Notes: a model not told the origin generated them from the letters alone. 45,740 bases of DNA from Bacteroidaceae bacterium (GCA_017407905.1 JAFQVS010000081.1:1-45740); one strand, 5' to 3'. Positions 32,187 to 41,475 are shown, counted from the first letter of the stretch. Translations and numbers: made by a program.

Positions 32187-33233
32187 TTATTTATAGTCGC
32201 CACGGGAAAAATCAATGTGGTAGCCTATGGCTGCGAGGCGTCGGCCGAGTGCGTCGAGCTCTTGTGCCGACTCGCCGCCACTGCTTTTTTTTCCGTCGTA
32301 AATGCTGTATTTGCTTCTAACATCCCGAGGCGAGAGATTGGGCATCACCACATTGGCGCCTGCGAGGATGGCACGCTCGCGCCCCCTCTCGTCTATCGTT
32401 GCAAGAGCTGTCGTTGCCGGGATAAGGGCTTTGGGGAAGCGTAGCCGCAGCAAAGATACGATAAGAATCGTAAAATCGACCGCTCCTGCGGGAAAATGTT
32501 CAAACGGGGTATTTTTTGCCGGAATAAAGGGCCCTACTCCAATCATCTGCGGCTGTAACTCGTCGAGAAACTGAAAATCGTCAATTATATGTTCAATTGT
32601 TTGGTGGGGCGAGCCTATCATCATTCCGCTCCCCGTCTGAAAACCAAGCTCTTTGAGCACGGCGAGGCACTCGCGCCTGCCTTGTGCGCTCATCCTTGCG
32701 GGGTGCAGCAGGGAATAATGCTCGTCGTTACGCGACTCGTGCCTGAGCAGATAGCGGTCGGCCCCTGCACGACGCATCGTACGGTAGGCCTCGGCGCTGC
32801 GCTCGCCCACCGACAGCGTTACGGCCTTGTCGGGGTAACGTTCTTTTATCGAGCGGACAACGTCTGCTATCCAAGCATCATCCTGCTTGACATCCTCGCC
32901 GCCCTGCAACACAAAAGTGTTAAAGCCCAACGTATCTCCCACGCGGCAGCAATCGAGAATCTCATCCTTGCTCAGACGGTAGCGCTCGGCCGCGCGGTTA
33001 CTGCATCTGAGGCCGCAATAATTGCAATTATTGCGGCAATAAGAGCTTATCTCTATAAGGCCGCGAATAAAAACCCCTCGGCCGAAATTCTCTTCGGCCA
33101 CACGAGCCGCCTCGCGTCTGAGAAGCTCCACAGCCTCTTTATCATCGCCCGCCGAGAGCAACGCCCTCCAATCGGAGCGCTCCATAGGCTCTCCGGAAAG
33201 CAGTTTTTCTATTATACTATATAACTTTTTCAA
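32187..33233 (-). CDS. hydE: [FeFe]-hydrogenase maturation radical SAM enzyme HydE
   Basis: HydE processes the cysteine-iron precursor made by HydG during H-cluster assembly. The radical-SAM motif is 'SSYCRNNCNYCGLR' (CX3CX2C), with 'VLQGGEDVKQ', 'RHESRNDEHYSLLHP' and 'MMIGSPHQTIEHI' as further signatures. The start is a puzzle. The first ATG (33296) falls inside the predicted promoter and the next is at 33185. A TTG at 33231-33233 gives 348 residues, the family's usual length, and the expected opening ('KKLYSIIEKLLSGEPMERSDW' in parts), so it is used here with moderate confidence. Confidence 0.92.
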   Translation of the reverse strand: MKKLYSIIEKLLSGEPMERSDWRALLSAGDDKEAVELLRREAARVAEENFGRGVFIRGLIEISSYCRNNCNYCGLRCSNRAAERYRLSKDEILDCCRVGDTLGFNTFVLQGGEDVKQDDAWIADVVRSIKERYPDKAVTLSVGERSAEAYRTMRRAGADRYLLRHESRNDEHYSLLHPARMSAQGRRECLAVLKELGFQTGSGMMIGSPHQTIEHIIDDFQFLDELQPQMIGVGPFIPAKNTPFEHFPAGAVDFTILIVSLLRLRFPKALIPATTALATIDERGRERAILAGANVVMPNLSPRDVRSKYSIYDGKKSSGGESAQELDALGRRLAAIGYHIDFSRGDYK

Positions 33234-33277
33234 AATAGTGTTACATAAAAGACGGAGTGAGCAATACTCACACTTTG

Positions 33278-33308
33278 CAAAAGTACAAAATTGCAATCAA
33301 GGCACAAA
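33278..33308 (-). promoter_or_regulatory. hydEGF promoter
   Basis: On the minus strand TTTG, exactly 19 bases, then TACTTTTG (33278-33285) reproduces the Bacteroidetes consensus. Transcription would begin near 33271, downstream of the ATG at 33296, which argues against that start for hydE. Confidence 0.7.
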
Positions 33309-33362
33309 GAAGCAACCCGAAAAACTTCTATTTCCCATAGCTTCTGCCACTCACGCTAACAC

Positions 33363-33559
33363 TTAGAAGCTGTTTAAATTTCTAAAAATATTTTTTTTGT
33401 ATATTGGAAGCCGTTATTTCGTAGTTTTTTATGTTCAAAAATGGCTGTTTTCTTCTTTTTCTCGGTTACGTAGCCCGCTACGCGCCCTACAAAAAATAAT
33501 AAAACATTCTATTTTTGACCTATAAAAAACTTAACGATATAAATTTAAACAGCCTCTTA
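33363..33559. mobile_element. foldback MITE-like element, copy B
   Basis: This 197-base copy is the best preserved in the window and sits between hydE and the CHAT gene. TTA flanks both ends, with inverted ends GAAGCTGTTTAAATTT and (reverse complement) GAGGCTGTTTAAATTT. The core hairpin is at 33469-33482. It is opposite in orientation to copies A and D. Confidence 0.8.
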
Positions 33560-33660
33560 AAGGTCAAAAAAAATAATCCTAAAAAAGAGCTATAAAAATT
33601 TCAAACTGATGAGAGCTAATATTCATCATTTCACATTCATTTATAGCAAGCTATCACTTT

Positions 33661-36417
33661 TTATCTTATTCCATCCAACAAAATAAAAGTAGCCCAATAT
33701 TTCCATTCTTTATATCCCAATGCTTTTATTGCATTTTGAGCATCAAGAAGAGATTGCCGCTTTGATTTTCCTTGTGCCAACCCTTGATAGAAAGCAATCA
33801 TAAGTTTGGCCGTACTCTCGTCATAGACAGGTTTTATACTCATTAGCAGAGAATGCACTCCTGCGTTTTTGAAACCTCGTTGCAGACCAAATATACCATC
33901 CGTTCCTTTACCTCCAATACCGGTATTACAAGCAGAAAGAACCGCCATATCACATTGACGTAGATTCATTTGAGCAACATCGGCAGCTGTAATGAGTCCA
34001 TCATTAAGAATATCATCCGAACCGACATTTGCACCACTTAAGACAAGCAGACTGTTTTCCATCGCATCGGCTTCGGAAATTTTGTCATCACCATTATATT
34101 CACCGTGAGAAGCTATATGCAGAATCATCGGATTCTTATTCGACATTTTTCTGAATTGCTTTTCCGTTGCTTTCTTCCCATCATAAACGGAAACATCAAA
34201 AGTCTTATTTAAAGAAGACTTTATTCCGTCAATTTCTTCTCTTGCATACTCTAATTCTCCAAAAGAGATGGCGCCTCGTGTTCCTGCAACCAACTTTGCG
34301 TTGTAGTCAATATCACCATAAATGGCTATGGATTTTGAGGCTGTTGTTTCGGAATAGTTACGACAGAGCTCCTTTGTCGAAGATAAGCGATAAACCTCGT
34401 ACTTTTCAAAAAATATTTGCTCGCCATCGTACAAATATTCGATGGCAATGTCGCTTAAATTGTTATCGGGAGCAAAATATACACGCTGCTTGCCAACAAG
34501 ATGTTCCTGCATAAAGCCCCATATCAGGTTATAATATAGGTTATTGTCATATAGGTCTGATTGACCTTTCATCTTCTTCAGAATTTCCACCGTGCTTATA
34601 ACCGACATTGTTGGCTCACCGGTAGGCGTAAGTATCAAAGCTAATATGTAATTATCACTATCCAAAGGAGAGAATGAAACAGTCGTAAATTCAATTGCAA
34701 TATCATCCTTTCCTAATTTTGCCTGAATATCTCGCCAAGAATAAGAGAGGTATTTAGTATAATCGCCATAAGCAGCACAACCAACCATTAGTTTTTGTTG
34801 CAGGGTGGCATTTGATTGTTTCAGTTCAATTACTTGAGATAAATTCTCATCTGATACTTTAGATTGCAATTCTTCTATCCGTTGTTGATTCTCTTTAATT
34901 TTGCTATATATTTCTATAAGTTCCTTATCTCCATTTTGTTCCAACACTTTCTCAAATTCAATAACCGAATTAAGCATAATACCTTTAGAGATAAGTTCCA
35001 TATCGTATAAAACGGGTATATATAATTGCATTAAATCTGTAACAGAATCAGACAATGTAGCAATATTGTCTCGGTAGTTATCTATATGTTGCTGCTGTTC
35101 ATCCCATACTCTTTTTCGGTCAACGTCGGTGAGTAGAAGGAATTTCTCTCGGAGCATCTTTCTGAGGTTCTCGGTATAAAGTTCATAATAATGTGCAGCA
35201 TCTTTATATTGGTTGAGACTATAATAACATCCGGCAATGTTATTTAAAGAATTTATATAAACCGTAGTACTAAGATATTTTTCCGTGACTGAAAGCCCCT
35301 TTAATTCACTTTCAAGAATACGTCTTGTTACCACTTCATTATTATTTTCAGATTCGTGTTCCATTGAGTCTGCCACATCATTTTCACCAGCTTTACGCAA
35401 ACAAATCATTAAATCGGTATATGCATTGGAGTATTTTGTATCGAGATTAAGCGATTTATAAATATCACAAGCCTGTTGAAAATTTGCTTTTGCTTCATCA
35501 AACTGTTCTAATCTAACTTGCACCTTGCCAATGTCTTGTAAAGCATCTGCATAGCTTTCACTATTTGGTACTATCTCTTCACACACTTTCAATTCCTGTT
35601 TGTATGCTTCTAAAGCCTCTGAATATTTCTTTTGGCAGAATAAAGCAGTTCCTAAACAATCTAAATATTTGATATACTCTTTTTTCCCATCTTCGGTATT
35701 ATTATTTTCGAGTACCTCTATGGCTTTACGTGAATATTGTTCTGCGACATCATATTTTGATGAAATAATATAATTCTGTGCCGCGGAATACATTGCGTGA
35801 GCATATTTTTCCATATTACCCAAGCTTTTCCATCTATTAGCGGCCGAGTGATAATATTGTGCAGCACCCTCGAAATCGCGCATACTAAATAGAATCATTG
35901 CGTATGCTTCCTCTACTTCCACACGCTGTTCTTCATTTTCGCATAACTCGAGCGCCTCTTTTATATGAGCCTTAGCCTTTACTTCATCGCCTCTGGAGTA
36001 ATAGTAATATTGAGCACGTTCGAGCTTGCATTTATAATCGTTACACTCTTTTAAAAGTTCTTGTTGATTGTGCTCTTCTATTAACTGAAAGAGCCATTCC
36101 ATTTTTTCGGGATTAGTCTCATATACCACAGACAGACAGTTTATAATCCGCTCATACGCTTTGCCGTGTTTCTTAACCTTACCTAAAGCTATTTCCCAAC
36201 AAGCTCCGGCCGAAACATAATCATTGGCTCTATAAAATAATACAGCCAAATCGTGCATAGAGATAGAATCAACTGCTGCAAAATCTTGCTTTAAATATTG
36301 AGCGGTTGGAATTTTTCCACTTGTGGCCTCGGCATACATTGCTTTAGCTTTCTCTGATTGTGCGAATGAGACGTATGTCAACGACATAAACATTAAAAGT
36401 AATAAATATCTTTTCAT
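33661..36417 (-). CDS. secreted TPR-CHAT (caspase-like) protease
   Basis: The 918 residues start with a signal peptide ('MKRYLLLLMFMSLTYVSFAQ'). About 400 residues of tetratricopeptide helices follow (for example 'ALFCQKKYSEALEAYKQELK', 'AGCYYSLNQYKDAAHYYELY'), then a coiled-coil-like stretch near 495-540 and a C-terminal CHAT domain. The caspase-like dyad is intact: His in 'ILHIASHGEY' (near 771) and Cys in 'AVLSACNTGIGG' (near 830), with the late 'WATFILLDG' strand. Target and trigger are unknown. The DNA is visibly more AT-rich, with more ATA/AAT/TTA codons, than the hyd genes on either side. It is flanked by a MITE copy, and its location between hydE and the hydrogenase suggests later insertion. 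Confidence 0.9.
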   Translation of the reverse strand: MKRYLLLLMFMSLTYVSFAQSEKAKAMYAEATSGKIPTAQYLKQDFAAVDSISMHDLAVLFYRANDYVSAGACWEIALGKVKKHGKAYERIINCLSVVYETNPEKMEWLFQLIEEHNQQELLKECNDYKCKLERAQYYYYSRGDEVKAKAHIKEALELCENEEQRVEVEEAYAMILFSMRDFEGAAQYYHSAANRWKSLGNMEKYAHAMYSAAQNYIISSKYDVAEQYSRKAIEVLENNNTEDGKKEYIKYLDCLGTALFCQKKYSEALEAYKQELKVCEEIVPNSESYADALQDIGKVQVRLEQFDEAKANFQQACDIYKSLNLDTKYSNAYTDLMICLRKAGENDVADSMEHESENNNEVVTRRILESELKGLSVTEKYLSTTVYINSLNNIAGCYYSLNQYKDAAHYYELYTENLRKMLREKFLLLTDVDRKRVWDEQQQHIDNYRDNIATLSDSVTDLMQLYIPVLYDMELISKGIMLNSVIEFEKVLEQNGDKELIEIYSKIKENQQRIEELQSKVSDENLSQVIELKQSNATLQQKLMVGCAAYGDYTKYLSYSWRDIQAKLGKDDIAIEFTTVSFSPLDSDNYILALILTPTGEPTMSVISTVEILKKMKGQSDLYDNNLYYNLIWGFMQEHLVGKQRVYFAPDNNLSDIAIEYLYDGEQIFFEKYEVYRLSSTKELCRNYSETTASKSIAIYGDIDYNAKLVAGTRGAISFGELEYAREEIDGIKSSLNKTFDVSVYDGKKATEKQFRKMSNKNPMILHIASHGEYNGDDKISEADAMENSLLVLSGANVGSDDILNDGLITAADVAQMNLRQCDMAVLSACNTGIGGKGTDGIFGLQRGFKNAGVHSLLMSIKPVYDESTAKLMIAFYQGLAQGKSKRQSLLDAQNAIKALGYKEWKYWATFILLDGIR

Positions 36418-36489
36418 TTTTCCAAAGTTTATTTATTCTACAATAATTGCTACACTCTTATTTTATATTTAATAGCCATTGTATATTTG

Positions 36490-36497
36490 CAAAAATA
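36490..36497 (-). promoter_or_regulatory. -7 element of the CHAT gene
   Basis: TATTTTTG on the minus strand, 73 bases before the start codon, matches TAnnTTTG. The -33 region is not convincing. Confidence 0.4.
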
Positions 36498-36726
36498 TAA
36501 AAAAGTTTAAAGCGTAGAATAATAAATAGTTTTTTTATTATCCGAGACAATAATCTATACAAATTAACGAAACACATTTATTTACAAATATTTAATACAA
36601 GCATCTTCATTTTAATAAAAAGAATATTGCAGGTGGTTACCGATGGGATTTATAAGACAATGATGGAAATTTTACACAATATTACATTATTTCCTAAATT
36701 TTAACCTTTTTCTCACAATTTCTTTA

Positions 36727-36734
36727 TATCTTTG
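36727..36734 (+). promoter_or_regulatory. outlying -7 element upstream of the promoter array
   Basis: TATCTTTG, with only a T-rich -33 region, lies just before the repeat array and could be a fourth hydrogenase promoter. Confidence 0.4.
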
Positions 36735-36753
36735 CCCTAATTGGCGTAAAGTG

Positions 36754-36967
36754 GGATTCGGCTCGGGATAAAAAATAATCACTTTATTCTCCGCTCGCCT
36801 TTCACTATCTTTGCGCAAAGCGCGAACATAGGATTCGGCTCGGGATAAAAAATAAATACTTTATTCTCCGCTCGCCTTTCACTATCTTTGCGCAAGCGCG
36901 AACATAGGATTCGGCTCGGAATAAAAAATAATCACTTTATTCTCCGCTCGCCTTTCACTATCTTTGC
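36754..36967 (+). repeat. tandem promoter array (2.8 units of 76-77 bp) upstream of the hydrogenase
   Basis: Units begin at 36754, 36831 and 36907 (each GGATTCGGCTCGG...). The first two are 77 and 76 bases and nearly identical; the third is cut after its -7 box. Each unit carries TTTA at -33, exactly 19 bases, and TATCTTTG at -7 (36806-36813, 36883-36890, 36959-36966), all pointing at the hydrogenase gene. Downstream of the first -7 lies the palindrome TTTGCGCAAA. The last -7 is 55 bases before the ATG. Confidence 0.85.
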
Positions 36968-37021
36968 ACTATATTTATAAAAATAAGACACAGCCGATAA
37001 GAACCAAACAATAATAAGACT

Positions 37022-38461
37022 ATGGCATACAACAACAATGTAATGTTTGTAAGATACCAACTTCTTGCAAGATTGGTAAAAATGTGGAAGCAAGATGAGC
37101 TTCTGGGCAACATCGACAAAATGCTTATGGAGATGTATCCCCGCAAGCGCAGTCCCAAAGGTCGTTGCTGCATCTACAAAGAGCGTGCAGTGATGAAATA
37201 CAAGACAATGGCAATGCTGGGCTTTGATATGAGCGACGAGGTTGACGAGGGCGAGCGTCTGAGCAGCTACGTACAGCGTATGCTCGACCGCGATATGCCC
37301 GACGACAAGCGCGGCATCCTCAGCGTAATGGACGAGGCCTGCTCGTCGTGCGTAAAAATCAACTACGAGATTACCCACCTGTGCCGCGGCTGCGTAGCAC
37401 GTCCTTGCTACACCAACTGCCCCAAAGACGCCATCACCTACGACCGCGAGGGTAAGGCTCATATCGACCACGAGAAGTGCATCAGCTGTGGAAAGTGCCA
37501 TCAGGCCTGCCCCTACCACGCAATTGTATATATGCCCGTTCCCTGCGAAGAGGCCTGCCCCGTAAAGGCAATCTCGAAAGACGAGTATGGCATCGAGCAC
37601 ATCGACCCCGAAAAGTGTATCTACTGCGGTAAGTGTCTGAACGCCTGCCCCTTTGGAGCAATTTTCGACCAATGTACGGTGTTCGACGTACTCAAGCGCA
37701 TAAAGGCCGGTAAAAAGGTTATTGCAATGGTTGCCCCCGCAGTGCTTGCGCAGTTCGGGAAGCCCATCGAGCAGGTTTACGGCGCATTCAAGGCGCTTGG
37801 ATTCAGCGACGTAATTGAGGTTGCCGTTGGCGCCGAGGAGACCACCCGTCGCGAGTCGGCCGAGTTTGTCGAGCGTATGGAAGAGGGCGAGCCCTTTATG
37901 ACAACAAGCTGTTGCCCCGCATATGTCAACCTTGCGCGCAAACACATCCCCGACCTTGTAAAATACGTATCGACAACAGCATCACCTATGGTATATACCT
38001 CGCAGTATGCACGCGAGAAGCACCCCGACGGCATAAACGTATTTATCGCCCCCTGCGCATCGAAAAAGGCCGAGTGCCGCGAGTACGACACCGTTGACTT
38101 TGTACTCACCTTCCGCGAGGTAGAGGCCGTGCTCGAAGGAATGGAGATAAGCATCGACGGTTGCCAGCCCTACACACCCGACGAGACAGCCGGCAAGGAT
38201 GCTCACGGATTCGCAAAGACAGGCGGCGTATTCACAGCCGTACAGAATCATCTGGACGCAAAAGACCTTCAGGGCCTTGTAATTGCCGACCTCAACAAAA
38301 AGAACATCGCCTTACTAAGGGCATACGCAAAGACAGGCAAATGCCCCGGCAAGATGGTCGAGGTAATGTCGTGTCCCGGCGGCTGTATAACAGGCCCCTG
38401 CGCCTGCACCGAGAATGGCGAGGCCAACCGCCGCTTCGACGCCGAGATTAAGAAGAAATAA
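37022..38461 (+). CDS. [FeFe]-hydrogenase, group-B-like
   Basis: The 479 residues catalyse reversible proton reduction, probably H2 release from reduced ferredoxin. The N-terminal 100 residues are followed by cysteine-rich cluster domains ('CSSCVKINYEITHLCRGC', 'CISCGKCHQACP', 'CIYCGKCLNACP', about 118-210). The H-cluster domain has L1 'TTSCCPAY' (near 295), L2 'IAPCASKKAE' (near 342) and L3 'VMSCPGGCITGP' (near 448), so all four cluster cysteines are present. Tyr after TSCCPA and Ala before PC in L2 depart from the group A pattern (TSCCPxW, MPC) and fit group B. It is monomeric-looking, with no NADH-binding partner nearby. Maturases lie across the CHAT gene. Confidence 0.92.
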   Translation: MAYNNNVMFVRYQLLARLVKMWKQDELLGNIDKMLMEMYPRKRSPKGRCCIYKERAVMKYKTMAMLGFDMSDEVDEGERLSSYVQRMLDRDMPDDKRGILSVMDEACSSCVKINYEITHLCRGCVARPCYTNCPKDAITYDREGKAHIDHEKCISCGKCHQACPYHAIVYMPVPCEEACPVKAISKDEYGIEHIDPEKCIYCGKCLNACPFGAIFDQCTVFDVLKRIKAGKKVIAMVAPAVLAQFGKPIEQVYGAFKALGFSDVIEVAVGAEETTRRESAEFVERMEEGEPFMTTSCCPAYVNLARKHIPDLVKYVSTTASPMVYTSQYAREKHPDGINVFIAPCASKKAECREYDTVDFVLTFREVEAVLEGMEISIDGCQPYTPDETAGKDAHGFAKTGGVFTAVQNHLDAKDLQGLVIADLNKKNIALLRAYAKTGKCPGKMVEVMSCPGGCITGPCACTENGEANRRFDAEIKKK

Positions 38462-38486
38462 CGCTGCTGTACAGAAGAATCACAAA

Positions 38487-38518
38487 AATAGGATGCGCTT
38501 TTTATAGTGCATCCTATT
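38487..38518 (+). terminator. hydrogenase terminator
   Basis: AATAGGATGC (38487-38496) pairs with GCATCCTATT (38509-38518) across a 12-base loop with extra GC pairing, 25 bases after the stop and flanked by T-rich sequence. Confidence 0.75.
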
Positions 38519-38670
38519 ATATTTAATTAAGGTAATCAACCGACTGAATCCATCGGGGAAGTTTTTTTTGCACAGAGAGCGATTATCCTCAAAAATAAAA
38601 ATCGGGTAGCCAAAAAGTGAGCCTTTCCAATAAAAATCTCAGCCTCACAAGAATACACAAGAATAAAGGA

Positions 38671-38698
38671 TTATATTTCTTTAAACAGCCCCCTTATA
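38671..38698. repeat. possible relic of a foldback-element end
   Basis: TTTAAACAGCCCCCTTA resembles the right end of copy B (TTTAAACAGCCTCTTA). No left end or core is seen, so it could be a decayed remnant or chance. Nothing else is seen in the 38519-38698 gap. Confidence 0.3.
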
Positions 38699-38730
38699 TT
38701 TGGACAAAAAAAATTATTTATCTATCTTCG
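38699..38730 (+). promoter_or_regulatory. phoH promoter
   Basis: TTTG (38699-38702), 20 bases, then TATCTTCG (38723-38730, one mismatch to TAnnTTTG), 50 bases before the phoH ATG. Confidence 0.5.
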
Positions 38731-38780
38731 CACAAATAAACCAACAGCAAAAAGTCTCGGACATAGAGCACACACATTAA

Positions 38781-39746
38781 ATGATTGAACGACACATAAT
38801 TCTCGAAGGCATAGACCCCGCATCGTTCTACGGGGCCAATAACGTACATCTTCAGATGCTGAAAAAATTGCATCCGAAATTGCGCATCGTAGCGCGCGAC
38901 AACATAATAAAAGTAATGGGCGACGACGAGGAAATTGAGCGCTTCGACAAGGTCGTCAAGCTGCTGAGCGAGCATTGCACAAAATATAACAGCATAAACG
39001 AAGAGGCCATCATAGACGCAGTCAACGGTAAGCGCACCGACAAAGGCAGCGACAGCAACGTAATTGTATATAACGTAAACGGTCGCCCCATATACCCTCG
39101 AAGCGAGAATCAGTGTCGTTTGGTAAAGGAATTTTCAACGAATGATATGCTCTTTGCCGTGGGCCCGGCAGGCTCGGGAAAGACCTACACGGCAATAGCG
39201 CTTGCCGTGCGCGCACTAAAGAACCGCGAGGTAAGAAAAATTATTCTGAGCCGTCCCGCCGTCGAGGCAGGCGAGAAGCTCGGCTTTCTGCCCGGAGATA
39301 TGCGCGAGAAGATAGACCCCTATCTGCAACCCCTCTACGACGCACTTGAGGATATGATTCCTATGGCCAAGCTCAAAGAGTATATGGATGCGAACGTCAT
39401 ACAGATAGCGCCGCTGGCCTTTATGCGCGGACGCACGCTGAACGACGCAATAGTAATCCTCGACGAGGCACAGAACACCACTACGCAACAGATAAAAATG
39501 TTCCTCACCCGAATGGGCAGCAACACAAAAATGATAATCACGGGCGACCTTACACAGATTGACCTTCCGCAGCGTCAGGCATCGGGTCTTATTCAGGCAC
39601 TGCACATCCTAAAAGAGGTTCCGGGAATAGCCTTTATCACCCTAAACAAAAAAGACATTGTACGCCACAAATTGGTAACAAGAATAGTCGAGGCCTACGA
39701 TGCCTACGACAAAGAGAAAAAAGAGAAAGAGTATAATAACAACTAA
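38781..39746 (+). CDS. PhoH-like ATPase
   Basis: The 321 residues form a cytoplasmic P-loop NTPase of the PhoH/YbeZ family, linked to RNA metabolism and ribosome maturation with the endonuclease YbeY. A KH-like N-terminal region ('[20 protein letters not shown]', near 35) precedes Walker A '[15 protein letters not shown]' (near 130) and Walker B '[12 protein letters not shown]' (near 228). The '[11 protein letters not shown]' motif follows. The length is typical. It is 13 bases upstream of purC and probably co-transcribed with purC and aroE. Confidence 0.93.
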   Translation: MIERHIILEGIDPASFYGANNVHLQMLKKLHPKLRIVARDNIIKVMGDDEEIERFDKVVKLLSEHCTKYNSINEEAIIDAVNGKRTDKGSDSNVIVYNVNGRPIYPRSENQCRLVKEFSTNDMLFAVGPAGSGKTYTAIALAVRALKNREVRKIILSRPAVEAGEKLGFLPGDMREKIDPYLQPLYDALEDMIPMAKLKEYMDANVIQIAPLAFMRGRTLNDAIVILDEAQNTTTQQIKMFLTRMGSNTKMIITGDLTQIDLPQRQASGLIQALHILKEVPGIAFITLNKKDIVRHKLVTRIVEAYDAYDKEKKEKEYNNN

Positions 39747-39759
39747 AAAAGATACAACA

Positions 39760-40701
39760 ATGGCAAAAGCATTAACAAACACCGAGTTTAAATTCGAGAA
39801 GCAAAAGAGCGTTTATCACGGCAAAGTACGCGACGTTTACGACATTGACGACGACAAATTAGTGATGGTGGCAACTGACCGCATTTCGGCATTCGACGTT
39901 GTGCTGCCCAAAGGAATACCCTTTAAGGGTCAGGTACTGAACCAAATAGCAGCTACATTCCTTGATGCGACAGCCGACATTGTCCCCAATTGGAAGCTGG
40001 CCACCCCCGACCCTATGGTAACAGTAGGTCTTAAGTGCGAGGGCTTCCGTGTCGAGATGATAATACGCGGCTATCTCACCGGCAGCGCTTGGCGCGAGTA
40101 TAAGAACGGTTGCCGCAATCTGTGCGGGGTAACACTGCCCGAGGGTATGCGCGAGAATGAGAAATTCCCCACCCCCATCATCACCCCCACAACAAAAGCC
40201 GACGCCGGACACGACGAGAATATCTCGAAAGAGGAGATTATAGCACAAGGCATCGTAAGCCGCGAGGACTACGAGCAGCTCGAAAAATACACCTACGCCC
40301 TCTTCGAGCGCGGCAGCAAGATGGCAGCCGAGAAGGGACTTATCCTCGTTGACACAAAATATGAATTTGGCAAGAGAGACGGCAAAATATACCTCATTGA
40401 CGAGATTCACACGCCCGACTCCTCGCGCTACTTCTATGCCGAGGGTTACAACGAGAAATTCGAGAAGGGCGAGCCTCAGAAACAGTTGTCAAAGGAGTTT
40501 GTGCGTCAGTGGCTCATCGAGAATGGCTTTATGGGACGCGAGGGCGAGCAGGTACCCAATATGAGCGACGAGTATGTAAACAGCGTATCCGAGCGTTACA
40601 TCGAGCTCTACGAGCACATTGTGGGACAGCCCTTTGTAAAGGCCGACACCGAGAATCTGCACGAGCGCATCGAGAAGAATATCGCAGCCTATTTAGGCTA
40701 A
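39760..40701 (+). CDS. purC: phosphoribosylaminoimidazole-succinocarboxamide synthase
   Basis: PurC joins aspartate to CAIR in purine synthesis. The 313 residues, from the ATG at 39760, match the longer Bacteroidetes-type enzyme: '[20 protein letters not shown]', '[19 protein letters not shown]' and '[20 protein letters not shown]' (near 193), with 'TPDSSRYF' in the active site. An open frame begins at 39700 but overlaps phoH, so the later ATG is used. It lies 13 bases after phoH and 21 bases before aroE. Confidence 0.96.
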   Translation: MAKALTNTEFKFEKQKSVYHGKVRDVYDIDDDKLVMVATDRISAFDVVLPKGIPFKGQVLNQIAATFLDATADIVPNWKLATPDPMVTVGLKCEGFRVEMIIRGYLTGSAWREYKNGCRNLCGVTLPEGMRENEKFPTPIITPTTKADAGHDENISKEEIIAQGIVSREDYEQLEKYTYALFERGSKMAAEKGLILVDTKYEFGKRDGKIYLIDEIHTPDSSRYFYAEGYNEKFEKGEPQKQLSKEFVRQWLIENGFMGREGEQVPNMSDEYVNSVSERYIELYEHIVGQPFVKADTENLHERIEKNIAAYLG

Positions 40702-40722
40702 AAATCCAACAGCCGCAAGCCA

Positions 40723-41475
40723 ATGAAGAGAGAATTTGGAATAATAGGCTACCCTCTGCATCAATCGGCCTCACCTGCATTCTTCAACAAGAAGTTTGCA
40801 GATGAGGGCATTGACGCCTGCTATCTGCCATTCGAGATTGCCGACATTAACGAGCTTCCGAGGATTCTTGACGAGCACAAAGAGCTATGCGGATTCAACG
40901 TAACAATCCCCTACAAGCTGGATGTAATGAAATTCCTTGAGGCGATGAGCGACGAGGCAAAGGGCATTATGGCTGTGAATGTGGTAAAAGTAACACGCGA
41001 CAAGGAGGGGCGGGCGCATCTGACGGGATACAACAGCGACGTCATTGGCTTCACACGCTCGCTTGAACCGCTGACAAAAGGGCGACACACTAAGGCCCTT
41101 ATTTTGGGCACGGGGGGTGTCTCGAAAGCCGTGGCTTACTCGCTGCGCTCGTTGGGCATCGACTACATTCTTGTGTCGCGCACACAGAGTAGCGGCGCAA
41201 TAGCTTACAGCGACCTAACCCCCGAGATTATGCACACGCACACTCTTGTGGTCAATTGCACCCCATTGGGAATGGTGGGCCACGGGGTAGATAAATGCCC
41301 CGAAATTCCATACGAGCTCTTAACCGACAGGCATCTTCTGTACGATGTTGTCTATAACCCCGAAGAGACACTCTTCCTGCAAAAAGGAGCAGAGCGTGGA
41401 GCAGCCACAAAGAGCGGATACGAAATGTGGTATCTGCAAGCGCTTGCATCGTGGGAAATTTGGAACAGCATATAA
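40723..41475 (+). CDS. aroE: shikimate dehydrogenase
   Basis: AroE reduces 3-dehydroshikimate with NADPH in the aromatic amino-acid pathway. The 250 residues show the substrate site 'YPLHQSASPAFFNKKF' (near 10) and the catalytic-Lys segment 'GFNVTIPYKLDVM' (near 60). The dinucleotide loop is 'ILGTGGVSKAVAYSL' (near 127), followed by 'VNCTPLGM'. It lies 21 bases after purC. Its TAA stop (41473-41475) coincides with the first bases of foldback element C. Confidence 0.95.
   Translation: MKREFGIIGYPLHQSASPAFFNKKFADEGIDACYLPFEIADINELPRILDEHKELCGFNVTIPYKLDVMKFLEAMSDEAKGIMAVNVVKVTRDKEGRAHLTGYNSDVIGFTRSLEPLTKGRHTKALILGTGGVSKAVAYSLRSLGIDYILVSRTQSSGAIAYSDLTPEIMHTHTLVVNCTPLGMVGHGVDKCPEIPYELLTDRHLLYDVVYNPEETLFLQKGAERGAATKSGYEMWYLQALASWEIWNSI

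Noticed and set aside
36754-36967. Repeat array considered as CRISPR
   Set aside because: The units are contiguous 76-77 bp tandem copies with no unique spacers and no cas genes; each holds a promoter instead.
36932-37945. 337-codon frame antisense to the hydrogenase
   Set aside because: It runs through the promoter array and the cysteine-rich hydrogenase domain in reverse, with no plausible product.
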